Part shown: positions 9,784 through 21,207 of the stretch, in pieces
How the letters are laid out: every line of letters starts with the position of its first letter
Numbering within the stretch: position 1 is the stretch's first letter
Assembly (NCBI RefSeq): GCF_001653235.2
Contig: NW_019154044.1
Span: 310,001 to 374,000 of the forward strand
DNA from: Pochonia chlamydosporia 170
Lineage: Eukaryota; Ascomycota; Sordariomycetes; Hypocreales; Clavicipitaceae
Reading direction: 5' to 3'
Length of the DNA: 64,000 bases
The notes under the pieces: generated by a model
Databases searched by the model: none
What the model saw: the letters and a program-made list of their open reading frames with translations, nothing else
What the model was told of the DNA's origin: nothing
Made by a program: the position numbers and the translations under genes

Positions 9784-10769
9784 ACAAGACAGTTATGAAT
9801 GGACTAAAAGGTCGCTGAGCTCCAGCTTTTACACTACTCCTTGTTGGACATTCAAGTAGACTCCTATGGCTGTTCATGTTTCCGACAGATTCTTCGTACT
9901 ACCCAATAGCATTTCAAAATGCTCCGGCTCTCTCGTTCTAGACTACGCCAATTGCCAATGCCAAGCGAATGACTTCTATCCTTCACAGAGCGAATCGGGT
10001 GGGTCTTAGAATAAGACAGTTGCAATATAAGCAGTGAAAATAACGTCATGTTTTGGCGTCGTTGCCAATAAGAAACATCTGCCTTCATGTACGAGTTGAG
10101 ACACGGTTGGCTCGAAGAGAACGGAGGCCTGAAAATTTGTTCACCTTGCCTGTCCCTACTTCAGTCGAGAGGAACCTAAGAAAGTCATTGCTTAGGTATC
10201 TGGATCCTTTTTGTTTTCGTTGTAATGCAATAAACAATATGAGCACCCTCGTCACAAGCTGGCAGTTCTGTGATGAGTGCCCACGATATTGGCAATCCTT
10301 CATCCCAAACTCATTGACGGTAATACGCGCACCAGAGTGGCTCCGCTAGAAACCTGCGGCGGCAAGGACATTCAAAGTTGCGGTTCCAGCGGTCTAGAAT
10401 ATGTCTCGCAGTTAGGAGTGCTCCAAGATGCCATTGGTTAAGGTTAACTAGTCTCGTGCTTGCACGGTATATTTGTGAGACACAGGCTAAGGCCGTCTAC
10501 TAAACCATAGCTATTTGGGGGAGCAGAAAAACGAATATCTAACAGCCAGATCCAGGCGTAATATAAAATCGCGCGGGACACTAACGTATAGAGGCAAAAG
10601 ATATAGTGCTAGCTCTAAGATGTCAAACTGTTATTACACTAGGTGTTTCCCATATCCGGAATCAAGCTAAACCCAATAAGAGAAACTACCATCCCGTAAG
10701 TTTAAAAGTCTTTCCCACATCATTTGCACCAGACCTTATTAACATAGTGTTAGAACCCATGGCATTACT
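9784..10769. other. Intergenic region
   Basis: No recognisable gene, RNA or repeat. It becomes AT-rich toward the small secreted protein gene. Confidence 0.5.
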
Positions 10770-11082
10770 ATGCTCTTCTCATCCATTCTACCTTTAGCGC
10801 TGCTTGTGCTAGCTAGGCATAAAGTTATAAATCCCAATGTGATAACTAGATGTGCAGAGCCCCGTTGACATAGCCAGCGCTGCTTGCATATATAACGGCT
10901 GCACATGTCAACCAACCGTGGCTCCAGGTAGATATTGCGGCCGCTGTGATGCGATTACAAATCCTAGTTCTAGAGGATCTTGGTCTAATATATATCAGTG
11001 CGGCAGTGGTGGCTCATGCTGTACTTTTAGGCCGATAGCATCTTGTGCCCACAGCAAGAAGTTCTTGCCATATGGTAGCTAG
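10770..11082 (+). CDS. Small secreted cysteine-rich protein (effector-like)
   Basis: Two proposed exons, 10770-10805 and 10858-11082, giving 86 residues. Exon 1 encodes a hydrophobic leader, MLFSSILPLALL; exon 2 starts after GTGCAG and continues SPVDIASAACIYNGCTCQ, so a signal peptide is cleaved near ASA. The mature peptide of about 65 residues has nine cysteines, with the patterns CTCQ, RYCGRC, IYQCGSGGSCC and IASC. Similar YCGxC...CC proteins are common among small secreted fungal proteins. The donor (GTGCTA) is weak, and that is the main doubt about exon 1. The odd cysteine number would leave one unpaired. Function unknown. It sits alone in an AT-rich, gene-poor tract. Confidence 0.6.
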
Positions 11083-12814
11083 AATCCTTCGAAGAGGCTA
11101 TCTGAGTGGTCGGCATTTGGAACAGTATTAATTCTTAGACTTCCAGCTTTTAATTCAATACTAAGATAGAAACTGCCGTTCCTTAACAAGCCAAGTTCAG
11201 CCTGCATTCTCCTAATAGTGCTTTCAGGGTTAATATAGACACGCACGGGAATCTCCAGTTCCATGAATGTTTACTAACAACCTATCCACGCAACTACATC
11301 CAGATTAGGGCTAGATAGAATGCCAGGAAATATTATCCAGTAAGAAGAAATTTTAGCAGAGATAATAAGTTCTTCATCCACCATGTGGTTAAACACCAGG
11401 TCCTTCTTGTAAAGCTTGTTTCACACGTACCCTAGAGGAAGCATACAAGAAAGAATCTAGCTAAAGATAAGATTCTTGTACGTAAATATTCCGTATTATA
11501 GAGTAATTAATATGTGGCAGACAATTTGCTTTAACTACACTTTACTCAGTTCCCATATCCACTAATGTATATATATCAGTAATTAGTCAGTATAGACTAG
11601 GATCTCTTGAGGTGAGTTTCAAACCTTTAAACTCGGAAAGGCTCGTCTTCAGAACCTCCATGTAATATACAATCTTCAAGTCTAAGGCTCTTTCAAGCAT
11701 TAAATCAATTGGCCAGTTAACCAGGGCATCCATTTTCTCTCCTAACCTTGCTCATGCTGCTACTACGGGTAAATAACCAACAAGTATGGCATCCGTGCGT
11801 CTCATTTGTACTTGAAAAACTGTGTGTATATCCTCAGAGGCTTCATTACTGTATTGGTGTGGTCAACTGTGAGCCAAACAAGTGGAATAGTGGCTACAAA
11901 GGGGAAGCAGTACGACCAAATTGGCGCTTCGGTCAATTTGGCAATTGAAGACTCGGTTGGTGTCCCAATGACTCAGAGGTTGCTTAGTTAATGATATAGT
12001 TACGTCGACTCTATGGTATCGACTTCGTAGAAGAAAACGATTCTAGTGCGCAATGCTCCATGTGAGGCACTTTCTCTTCTTCCCGTCTGGTCCGCATGTC
12101 GCCCTGGGGTCCTGGGCGGGAGTTGCCCACAACATTGAAGACTCCCATCCATCATCTACACCATCGAAGACCAGCCAGAGATGATGCCAACCGCTATCGA
12201 ATTTATAGATTTTGCATCGAGAAGAGACAAGGTATGCTTTTCTAACTTCAAGGCTCATTAAATCAACGTCATAGGCAAATTCAACGCGGGAGGGTTCATA
12301 GGTCATAGTTAGGCTTCTTCCCTCAACATAGGCTAGTGTACTGGTAACATAGCGTGTTGACACCAAAGTTTAAACCCGTTGGCCCTTCGGGGGAAGGCGG
12401 ATTCAGGTTAGAATCCTGAGTCTAGGAATATTCTTTTCATATTGCTCTCATCTGCGTTGTGTTTGGAAAGGGGTTGCTTCTGGTTGAGTTTGACCACGTA
12501 GCCCCTGAACTGTCCTCAGGTCGGTACGGTCGCAGCCGCCCCCTACCATCTCCTTTCGATATGTAACATATCAGACGAGACTGTGCGACTCTTATTTCAA
12601 GACTGTGAATCGGCTTTTTCGTAAATTACCAGGTGGGGATCCGCGTTATTCGACCTGACTGCGATTGGGACGCGTGATCTTTGTTGCCGTCAAAGTTCGT
12701 CTAGGTGACTAAGGGCAACAAATGCGTTGTATTAACTCTCGGATTCAATCTAGTTCTAGTCACCTATCTACTTTGATGTCTCACGGAAACAGGAAGGAGT
12801 TGTCTAGCTCCTTC
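11083..12814. other. Gene-poor AT-rich region
   Basis: No recognisable gene. A minus-strand open frame at 12043-12366 (107 codons, with WHHLWLVFDGVDDGWES) looks protein-like, but I cannot place it. At 12398-12415 GGATTC and GAATCC form a short hairpin resembling a T-arm, without a surrounding tRNA. Confidence 0.4.
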
Positions 12815-13924
12815 TTACAATTCGATCACAAGCTTTGTCGCACTAACACCAGCCTTCGAGCGCTTCAATGCCTCGTTGATACTCTCCAATCCCTTGCCAA
12901 CAATGGTAGGCCGTGGGAGACATTGAAGTTTCCCACTCTCCAACGCTGGCGTAACATAATCCCTCCAGACAGGCGTCGCAACATCATTGATACCCCAGAT
13001 CATACCCGCCGTCACATTGGCAGGCACGTCAGCCGGTGGAGGGTGTACGCAGGCAAGTTGGCCACCGCCTAATTTGTCAAGGATAACAAGATCATGACTG
13101 TAGGTTTCAGGGGTGGCTATTGCATCAAATATGCCAATAAAGCTGGACTGACCAACTGCTTCAATTACCTTGTTGGCGACTAAAGGGTCCTTGTGGTCAA
13201 ATACGTCGGTCGCGCCGCAACTTTTGCTGAAAGCAAGGTTGTGTTTTCCGGCCACGGAAACGACTCGAAGTCCAGCGGCCGTAGCCAACTGGGTGGCCAT
13301 TGATCCAACAGAAGATGAGCCGCCGTACACAACAAGAGTCTTGCCAGAAGGGGGAGCCTGCTGCAGCGAAGGATACGGCAGACCAAGAGCCGGTGTTGCG
13401 ACTCCGGGCATGGCTACACCAGGGACCTTGAGTGATAGTGCGCATATAGCTGCCTCCAATGCAAATGGAACTACCACGCCATCAGTGAAAGCGATAGTGT
13501 CGGGGAGAATGGCCGCTTTTTCTGCAGGGACAACAGTGTACAGTGCAAAGGCTCCGTCCTGGGGTCGCCCGCTGGACAGATTGATAGCATGGCTGATAGA
13601 GGAAGAGGGATATTAGCTTGGCTTCTTCTGTGTAAGCTCACGTTGCCGATGAACTTACCCAATGACTCGATCGCCTTTCTTGAAGTTCTCAACACTAGGG
13701 CCAACGTCATAAACCTCTCCGGCCACATCGCAACCAAAGATTGCAGGCCACTGCTGGATAAAAACTCCAGAGTCTTGCATGTGGCAGTCAAGTGGATTGA
13801 TAGCAATAGCAGCATTCTTAATGACGAGCTCCCCAACTCCTGCGACTGGCATTGGGGCGTCGCCTACTTCAAGGGCAGTGTTGGATTGGTGGAGCCAAGC
13901 GGCCTGATTGTTTGGTGCGGACAT
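12815..13924 (-). CDS. Zinc-binding-type MDR oxidoreductase (ToxD/trans-enoyl-reductase-like)
   Basis: Exons 13924-13659 and 13592-12815, intron 66 nt, 347 residues. The N-terminal GroES-like domain has INPLDCHMQD and PAIFGCDVAGEVYDVG; the join gives KGDRVIGHAINLSSGRP. The nucleotide-binding domain carries LVVYGGSSSVGSMATQLA (about residues 170-187), and the C-terminus ends in VSATKLVIEL. This arrangement is typical of fungal MDR enzymes related to ToxD and the trans-acting enoyl reductases; structural zinc ligands are absent, as usual there. It would use NADPH to reduce an activated double bond or carbonyl. No polyketide synthase is nearby, so a stand-alone role in detoxification or general metabolism is as likely as biosynthesis. 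Confidence 0.85.
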
Positions 13925-14801
13925 ACTTGATGTTTTTGGTTTCTTTATGAGTAATGTATGAGGATTGGCTTTATTAAAGATGCGCGACTTGATGTGGAGA
14001 GATGATCAGAGAAGTGTTGACTAGTTTGCGGGATGTAGACTTGTTTAAATAGCTATCTCGGCTTCCATACGCCTGGTCTGACGAGGATGGAGAAAATGAA
14101 ATGGTATAAGCATGATTTCAAATCGAAAACAAAAATCAAGCAACATTACATATATCTTGATGTACCTGTGTCTGCTGATTTGCTCAGAATGAGGGCGGTT
14201 GGTAATATTTACAACACTTTGAAGCTGACCATTGGTATGCGTCTGGAACGCCATATGCTGTTCCAAAACGATCGGCTGTTTCCACAAGCGGGTTAGCGTG
14301 ACACTTGTGTACATGCTTGTGCCATATGTTGGAGTTGTCAGGTTTAAGGTGCACCTCTCTTAGATTCTGCTTCTCATCGGTGTGTGTGCCTAACGGCCAG
14401 GACCGAAGTAGCTTCCGTGAGGCTCTTATCTATCCATCATCTTAATGAGTCAGTAGTTTATAAGACTTTACAGGCCTCACGTAGTCTATGTTCCATTGGT
14501 TGTGCTGAGGCTATTATGTCTGACTCTGGCATCCCACAATATGTGTAAGCAAGACTCTCACCAGACTCAACCAAGACCAACCAAATACAGAACCAAGTGG
14601 GGTTTCATCTTCTTCAACCAAAACTCACCTGGAGAAATTACCTACTTTTGTGTACGCTCAATCATCTCATACCGCCGATTACGATCATGACCATGGCAAC
14701 ATTCCAATCCGATATAAAGCTATGTCAGAAGTGATCATAATATGCAACCGAGCAGAAACAGAGACCCGGCATGACCAGAGTTATCGCGACCAAGGCACAT
14801 C
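13925..14801. promoter_or_regulatory. Divergent promoter region
   Basis: Separates the MDR oxidoreductase (minus) from the OrsD-like regulator (plus). No further gene or clear element is seen. Confidence 0.45.
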
Positions 14802-16469
14802 ATGGAAGCCATAACACTCGGCCCTCGTAACCTGCTCGAGTACAATCCGACATATCGAGTCCTGATCTGTCGAGAATGTCAGTACGCGATCCAGAAAACC
14901 GCAGTTCAAAGTCACTTACTTCGACACAAGATCTACCGCGATGACAGGACACGCTTGCTTCGCTCCATTGCTCAACTTGATCTGTTTGAACCACATCGCG
15001 TGCCGCTGCCTGAGCCCTCTTCTCCGCCCATTGATGGGTTACCGGTCATTTCTGGCTTCCGCTGTGACATGGCTGGGTGTGGGAACTTGTGTGCCAGCTT
15101 GAAGAGGATGAGACGCCATCTTAGTGAAGTTCATGGACTCAGCAAAGCTAGCGATGCCTCGTTTGCTTCGCCAGCCAAGATCCAAACGTTCTTCAGAGGA
15201 ACAAAGCTTAGATACTTTGAGGTTAAGCCTACGGCTGCTGCCACAAGTACAACTTCGGCAGACTTGGCGGACGTAACTACAATTGATGCCGTTATAGCTC
15301 AGGACGATGCCGACGGGAGACTGGATGAGCAGCGTGGCACTCAACTTGAAGTTCCTGCCCGAGATGTATCAATGCCATCGTCAGCTCCAGTACCAGTATC
15401 TCAATTGACCCGATCAGAAGGGCCGTCCAATCTGGACATGGAAGTTCTAACATACTTCTACCACTTTACTTCTCAGACAAGTCTCACACTACCGTCTCCA
15501 AAAAGCTCACAACCTACAAGCCACTACTGGGCTACGGATGTCACACAATCAGCACTTCAACGGCAGTGGTTAATGCACGGCCTCTTAGGCATGAGCGCAT
15601 GTCATTTGGCTACACTGGAAAAAGATCCAATACAACGAAAATCTCACTATGAGCGAGCTACGCGATTTTCGACACAGTTCTCCTCTGAATGGGATGAGGT
15701 CCGACGAACGGATTCCGTTGTCATGAGGTCGGGTCCGGAGGAGGTCGCTTGGAATGCTGCGAGGCACGTAAAGTGCTATTTACGCTGTGCCCTGTCATGT
15801 GTAAACGGCAAAATGGTCACCATGGACGAAATTAGAACGGATTCCCATTCTACTTTACTTGTATCTTCTTTTGTGGCTACTCTTCGAGACTCTTTCGACC
15901 TCGACATGGCGCATTCACTTGGTTGGCATGACGGTGACGTCCATCCAGCACAAACAAATGGCCAACTCGATAAAATATCGGAAACCGAAAGAACTTTCGA
16001 TGACAAAAATACAAGCCCATCGTCTTATGCTAACACTGATAAACAAGCTCAAACGGTCGCTCTTCTCAAGTCACTGCCCTACCGCATGGCTGACGTATTC
16101 GGAAAGCCGGATGATGCTCGGGATGTTTTGGCGACATTGTCTGCGGTTTCCGTCCTGGTTGAGTGCTGTGAGATGAGCTTTGCATCTGACGATAGCACGG
16201 ACGCATGGCTGGGTATGGCAGTCTGGGTAGCTAAGCTGCCGAGTCATTTCGTCGATATGACTTCACATGGTAGCCCAACCGCGCTTGTGGTTTTGGCGCA
16301 TTGGGCTGCGTCCGTTGCCTACCGAGCTGAGGAATACGGCTGTTGGTTTCTTAGTGGTCTGGCTCGCAGGGTAGTGGAAGAGATCGAGCAGCAGCTTGCT
16401 ACAATTGGCTCTGCTGTCCAAAGACTTGTGGCCGATTTGGTGCCGCTGATGACAGTAACTAACGAATAA
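14802..16469 (+). CDS. OrsD-like zinc-finger protein with fungal transcription-factor middle region
   Basis: Single exon, 555 residues. The N-terminus has two finger-like units of the DUF3505/OrsD type: Cys23-Cys26 with His38-His42 (CRECQYAIQKTAVQSHLLRH) and Cys88-Cys93 with His106-His111. The rest resembles the C-terminal regulatory domain of fungal Zn2Cys6 factors, with YFYHFTSQTSLTLPSPKSS, WLMHGLLGMSACHLA and HYERATRFS, but there is no Zn2Cys6 cluster. So it looks like a regulator in which the binuclear zinc cluster is replaced by OrsD-type fingers. DNA or protein binding by the fingers is inferred. Its divergent neighbour, the MDR oxidoreductase, is a candidate target. Confidence 0.75.
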   Translation: MEAITLGPRNLLEYNPTYRVLICRECQYAIQKTAVQSHLLRHKIYRDDRTRLLRSIAQLDLFEPHRVPLPEPSSPPIDGLPVISGFRCDMAGCGNLCASLKRMRRHLSEVHGLSKASDASFASPAKIQTFFRGTKLRYFEVKPTAAATSTTSADLADVTTIDAVIAQDDADGRLDEQRGTQLEVPARDVSMPSSAPVPVSQLTRSEGPSNLDMEVLTYFYHFTSQTSLTLPSPKSSQPTSHYWATDVTQSALQRQWLMHGLLGMSACHLATLEKDPIQRKSHYERATRFSTQFSSEWDEVRRTDSVVMRSGPEEVAWNAARHVKCYLRCALSCVNGKMVTMDEIRTDSHSTLLVSSFVATLRDSFDLDMAHSLGWHDGDVHPAQTNGQLDKISETERTFDDKNTSPSSYANTDKQAQTVALLKSLPYRMADVFGKPDDARDVLATLSAVSVLVECCEMSFASDDSTDAWLGMAVWVAKLPSHFVDMTSHGSPTALVVLAHWAASVAYRAEEYGCWFLSGLARRVVEEIEQQLATIGSAVQRLVADLVPLMTVTNE

Positions 16470-16553
16470 TGAGTATATATAATCCCCCTATTCAGCCTAG
16501 AAACATGAACTTTCATATCAGTCAGATATATGCATCTGTATACTTATTCAACA

Positions 16554-19500
16554 TTACGCGGTGAGTAGGTTCCTCGAATACCCCGTGGTGCTCGTTGGCT
16601 GCCATCTCTCCAACACATTGACCATGTCTTCCGCCTTCTCGAAACCTTTGAGTTTGTCCCACCGACTTAGTTTAGATTTAGGATCTCTCGACTTTTCCCG
16701 ACGCTCCCTTGCCAGGTCCAGAGGTGTCGCGTTTGTTTCATCCCTGAGGGAGAGGCTGGGTGTTGCTCCCGCTTCCAGAAGATCGATAGCTGCAAGCACT
16801 TTCCCGTTGCTGGCTGCTTTATGTAATGCCGTTTTCCCTCTCATATTCTGATAGTTAATGGCACTTTCATCCATACTCCTCAGCAAAAATTTTATAAAGT
16901 CTCGGAAATTCGGACACCAATTAACGACAAGTGCAATATGCAACGCAGTGTTCCCATCTATGTCTTGTATTCTAGCAGCCCGGCGAGTGGCATCAGGTTG
17001 TGTAAGTAACAATTTCAAAATATTAAAGTTACCCCTTCTTGCTGCGTAGTGTAGGGGGGACCATCTCTTAGGTCCAGACTCTTGAACATTTATGCGGGCC
17101 CCGTTAGTGATCATCATCTGGATGGTATCCTCGTCGCATGCATCAACTGCCTGGGCGAATGGCAGATATCCATCTGACGACATGGTATTAATATTAACGT
17201 TCCGATTCAGAAGCATTTGGATGATCGTCTTGTTTCTTTTATCAACAGCCAGATGGAGCGGCGTGCGATTATCGTTACCGGGGATGTGTATGTCAGGATG
17301 CTCTGCTCGAATCAGGATCCTGACCAACTCTGTGTGTTCGTAAAGAACCGCCAGGTGAAAACAACTCCACCCGAAGAGATCTTTGAGGCCCCAGTCTCCC
17401 CTAAAAAGATCAACAACTATTTCTAGGTGGCCTTTCATTGCTGCTAAATGTATTGGAGCTCTCTGGTAGAAAGCCTCTTCGGTAAGTGATGTGTCCAACT
17501 TGCCGGTCCGCCAATATGGTACTCGACTATCATGTACATCAGAAGTCTTCGCTTGATTCAGAAGTTTCTTCACTATGCGAGGCTCGCCACTGGAAGCGGC
17601 GAGATGCATCAGGGACATTCCATTGTCCTGCCCGACACTTATTGGTTCCCCCTGCTTGAGCATCACATCCACCGTGCCGAAGTCTCCCCTTGCGCAAGCA
17701 AAATGCAACGGTGTGAGTCCAAAACAATCGCGAAGATCCGTTTTCGGCAACTGCGCAAAAATACCCCGCAAGAATGCGACTTGATGTCCAAGAGCCGACA
17801 AGTAATGGATGGGAGTCCAGTCGAAAGAATCTCGGTACAAAATGCCTTCTATCTTAGGGATACGTCTACTATCAGTTCCAACTCCGAGCGCGGTCAGATG
17901 ATATTCTGAAAGACGAAACCTTTTTTGGTCATCTGACAGTATCCGGAAACGTCCGGATAGGTCAAGGGCGTTTGAGACGGGGTTCCAAATTGAAAATTGG
18001 CCGTCAAATACGCTACTCAAAGTCGAAAGCGACGTGAGCTTCATGTTTTCAAGTACCTTCCGGTAGAAATTTTGCAACTCTTTTCTCTTTCCGTCGATAA
18101 CCACAGATTCTCGCCTATTTTCAGCTACGGCCATTTCTTCCATGGCACCCATCAACTCAAGATGATATTGACATATAGCCAGGATTCTTGGCCTCATGAG
18201 GCTGTCGTCCACAGCATACGTTAATGCCAGGTCGAAAATTGATCTCAACTGCCCTACCAGGTTTTGCCATTGACCCTCTAGGACGCATTTGGTTGCTTGC
18301 CCTTGCAGATGCCGAACCAAAAAGCCAATGTCCGGCAACATGCTCTCCAGGCTCAATGGTGTGATCACATCAAAATAAGCCTCTTGAAGATCAAGAAACC
18401 CGGTATTCGTAACTCTCTGAATGAGTTTTGTCAACATCCCATTTTTGAGCTTGAAGTTGCGCCAGTCGTCGCCCATAGTCTCATTGCTCAAATCCACGTC
18501 TTTTTCTTCCCACTCCAGTCTGGGATGTTTGACAATGGATCTGCAGAACGTAAAGAAGAGGTCCCTGGCAAGTAGCTTGTCCAAGCTGTCATGAGCCTTG
18601 ACTGCCAGGGTCCTCTTATTTAGCGTATGAAAATGACCGTTTTGTGTGGCCTCTTTCCAACTCTCAAGTGGCGTTTTCGCAGAGGAACCTGTGACATGAA
18701 AGACGTTGAAAGAACCTTCGCTGTTGCCGACTTTCGTAACGGATTCGTGTCGCATATCATAGCCAACAATGCGGTAGTTTGGAAGAGCAATTCGCTCGAA
18801 TGTTCCTTTCTCGCTTTCTGAGGAAGCCTCTTCTAATTCGAGAATCTCCGGAATGTTTTCAGGCATCCAACAAAGAAGATCTCGTATGAGAGCAAATTTC
18901 TTAGATGCTGTTCCATAAAGCCGTAATTTAAGCTGTCGTGTTCGCTTGATGCGCAGCCAGCCATCACTATCATCAAGCCTTTTGTCACTAAGAGAATGCT
19001 TCTGGCTCTGAATGAAGGATAACCACAACGACATGGCCGCCTCTAGCTCATCGGCACGAGCTCTCCACTCCCCATCCTTGTATTCTAGACTAAAAGTGAG
19101 ATTGCACTTCTGATTACCCAGAGTCGTCTCATATGTCCAGCCAATGGTATGACTCCCGGAAGCGTCTTTACATAAAGGAGGCTGCAGAAGATCTCCTGCG
19201 ACTACTTCTATCGCGTCAGATAGAAGTATGGCCAGATTCGATGCGGGTCCTCTCCAATCTGCCAACTTCCCCAATTCCCGGCGAACCATCACAGCATCCT
19301 CTGCTTGTGAAGCTGATATGGAAGCCGCATCTGTTGCAGAAGCAAGATTTCTTAATGAACTCGCCTCTTCATGTTCGACTTCGACCGTTACCGTCCCCCC
19401 CGCTGGGCCGTTTGTCGGTTCTCCTCCGTCAATTTGTGACTCGGACGCATTGGGCGGCTTGTTCTCTTGCTTGATCCAGCTTGCAATTTCGTGATTGCTT

Positions 19501-21207
19501 AAGCTGTGAGCAAACCAGTCGAGCTCAAACCCTGGAGTGAGCGGTATGATAGCAGGGGCTTCTGCGAGGCCCCTTCTAACCCACGCCCTTAGACCAGTCA
19601 TGAAAACCATGGCACCAAGTTGGACAACAGGGGCTACCCAATTCATCCCACGTAGGCCAATAAACTGAAGAACATATCCCACAAGTGATATGAAACAGCC
19701 GGCCGTAGTGAGCGATTCCAACCCCAGGGTAGGAACCTCATCGGCCGAATTGCTTTTGAATTGTTCAGGCGCCTTCCCATCAGAAAAATTGTCGAAGTTA
19801 GGTCCTGATAGTTTGGAACCCTTGGGTCGTTTGTTTTTCTTGCCTTTCTTCTCCTTTGCAGGTCTCCGACGAGACATGGCGATATATGGTCGCTCACGGA
19901 CAGGATATATCGCAAAGGGCTTAAATTCTTGATCGTTAACAATACTACCCTGCTGTAGCCAAACGATGTAAAGGGAATAGTCCTCGTTCGCTCTAAAGTA
20001 CGTTTCCGTTGAACTTTGCTCTACCACAATACCACAAACCAGGATGCCGATCGTCAACAATACGGTCCCGCATATGGTCAAAGGAAGAGCGTAGTTTTGA
20101 ACTGGTTTGTTGTTTTTCAGGTATTGAGGTGCAATAGGTGGGTATAGCGTAATCATTACACAGAGAACCAGGACACCAATTTGTATAAGCGTTCCGAGAG
20201 TGGCTACGGAGATGATCTCTGCCCTGCCCAGCTTGAAGCGACAATTCAACGAGATGTTTGGAGCAGCTGCATCCAAATCTCTCACCACAGTTATTCGCCG
20301 AGAGGGTTCGTTTTTGGTTTTGGTTTCAATGCTCCGAGCTGCTTCGTCAATCTTCGCGGAGCATTTCCCATCAGAATGCTGTCTCCTGTTGGATATGATC
20401 GCGCCTTTGGCATCCCAAGTCCCTGTGTGCCTTGCATCTGAACTGGAGGTATCGCCGCGCTCCAGGTCATTTTCTGTCGAGTTTTGTTGTACTTTCGGTC
20501 CTGAAAACTTTCGGGACAGAAGCAATTTGAGATGTTCAAAGCTTGTCCTCAGGTTGTAACTAGCCCGGATGTCTTCGAATAGTAAGCTTAGATACATCGT
20601 CCCAAAAGCCGCATCCCGTTTGCTCACCTGTTTTTTCCAAGAGATGAGAAGTGACAGCCTCCTCGAGACTGACGAAATCCCCCTCGCCGGGGGCTTCCCT
20701 TTCACCCTTCGGTACGAGACAAATAAATTGCCAGATTTGGCCGGATCCGGGACAGCGGACCAAATTGTGACCGTTCCATAACTCACAAGCTTCTTTCGAA
20801 GTGGAAGACATGAGTTCAATCTCAGCTGTAGACAAATTTTCTCTTGCCCTGCCGATAATTGCTTTCATCCACCTCGGACCACCAACACGGATGGCACTCA
20901 CGATAGTAGTGATGATTCCGATCGGAGCCATTGCGAGTGCTATGCAATCAGACAAGCCCATTGACTCGCTCATGAACTGCATAGCCACCTTCTCGCCGAA
21001 TAGTGCTATCAGACTTGTACAAGTTAGTGATGTTTGAACCAATTTGTGTTTCTTTCACTATCAAGATGTAATTTATTGGAAAGAAGAAGCTACATACGGC
21101 GTCAGGTCTGTCACTAGATTATTGACAAAGTCATCATTCTCGTCCGCAAAGGCAGATTCGATATGGAATACCAAAAGAAGAAGCATTAAGAACATGGAAC
21201 GTGGCAT
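16554..21207 (-). CDS. Membrane-anchored ankyrin-repeat protein
   Basis: Three exons, 21207-21098, 21013-20628 and 20572-16554, 1504 residues; introns of 84 and 55 nt. Exon 1 encodes a signal-peptide-like start (PRSMFLMLLLLLVFHIESAF). Exon 2 gives APIGIITTIVSAIRVGG, a segment found in a recurrent fungal family of large ankyrin proteins. Further hydrophobic segments lie near residues 284-306, 326-349 and 454-495, with a lysine/arginine-rich stretch between them. From about residue 1080 to 1455 there are roughly ten ankyrin units, for example GLTPLHFACARGDFGTVDVM, APIHLAAMKGHLEIVVDLF and RTPLHLAVDKRNKTIIQMLL. The likely topology is a membrane-embedded N-terminal half presenting cytosolic repeats that bind partners. 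Function unknown; such proteins are often grouped with fungal recognition (STAND-like) systems, but no NTPase domain is seen here. Confidence 0.85.

Noticed and set aside
12043..12366. Minus-strand 107-codon frame as a gene
   Set aside because: It is slightly protein-like but has no recognisable motif, promoter or neighbouring exon; listed only as part of the intergenic description.
12398..12415. T-arm-like hairpin GGATTC-AGGTTA-GAATCC
   Set aside because: No acceptor, D or anticodon stems can be folded around it, so no tRNA.
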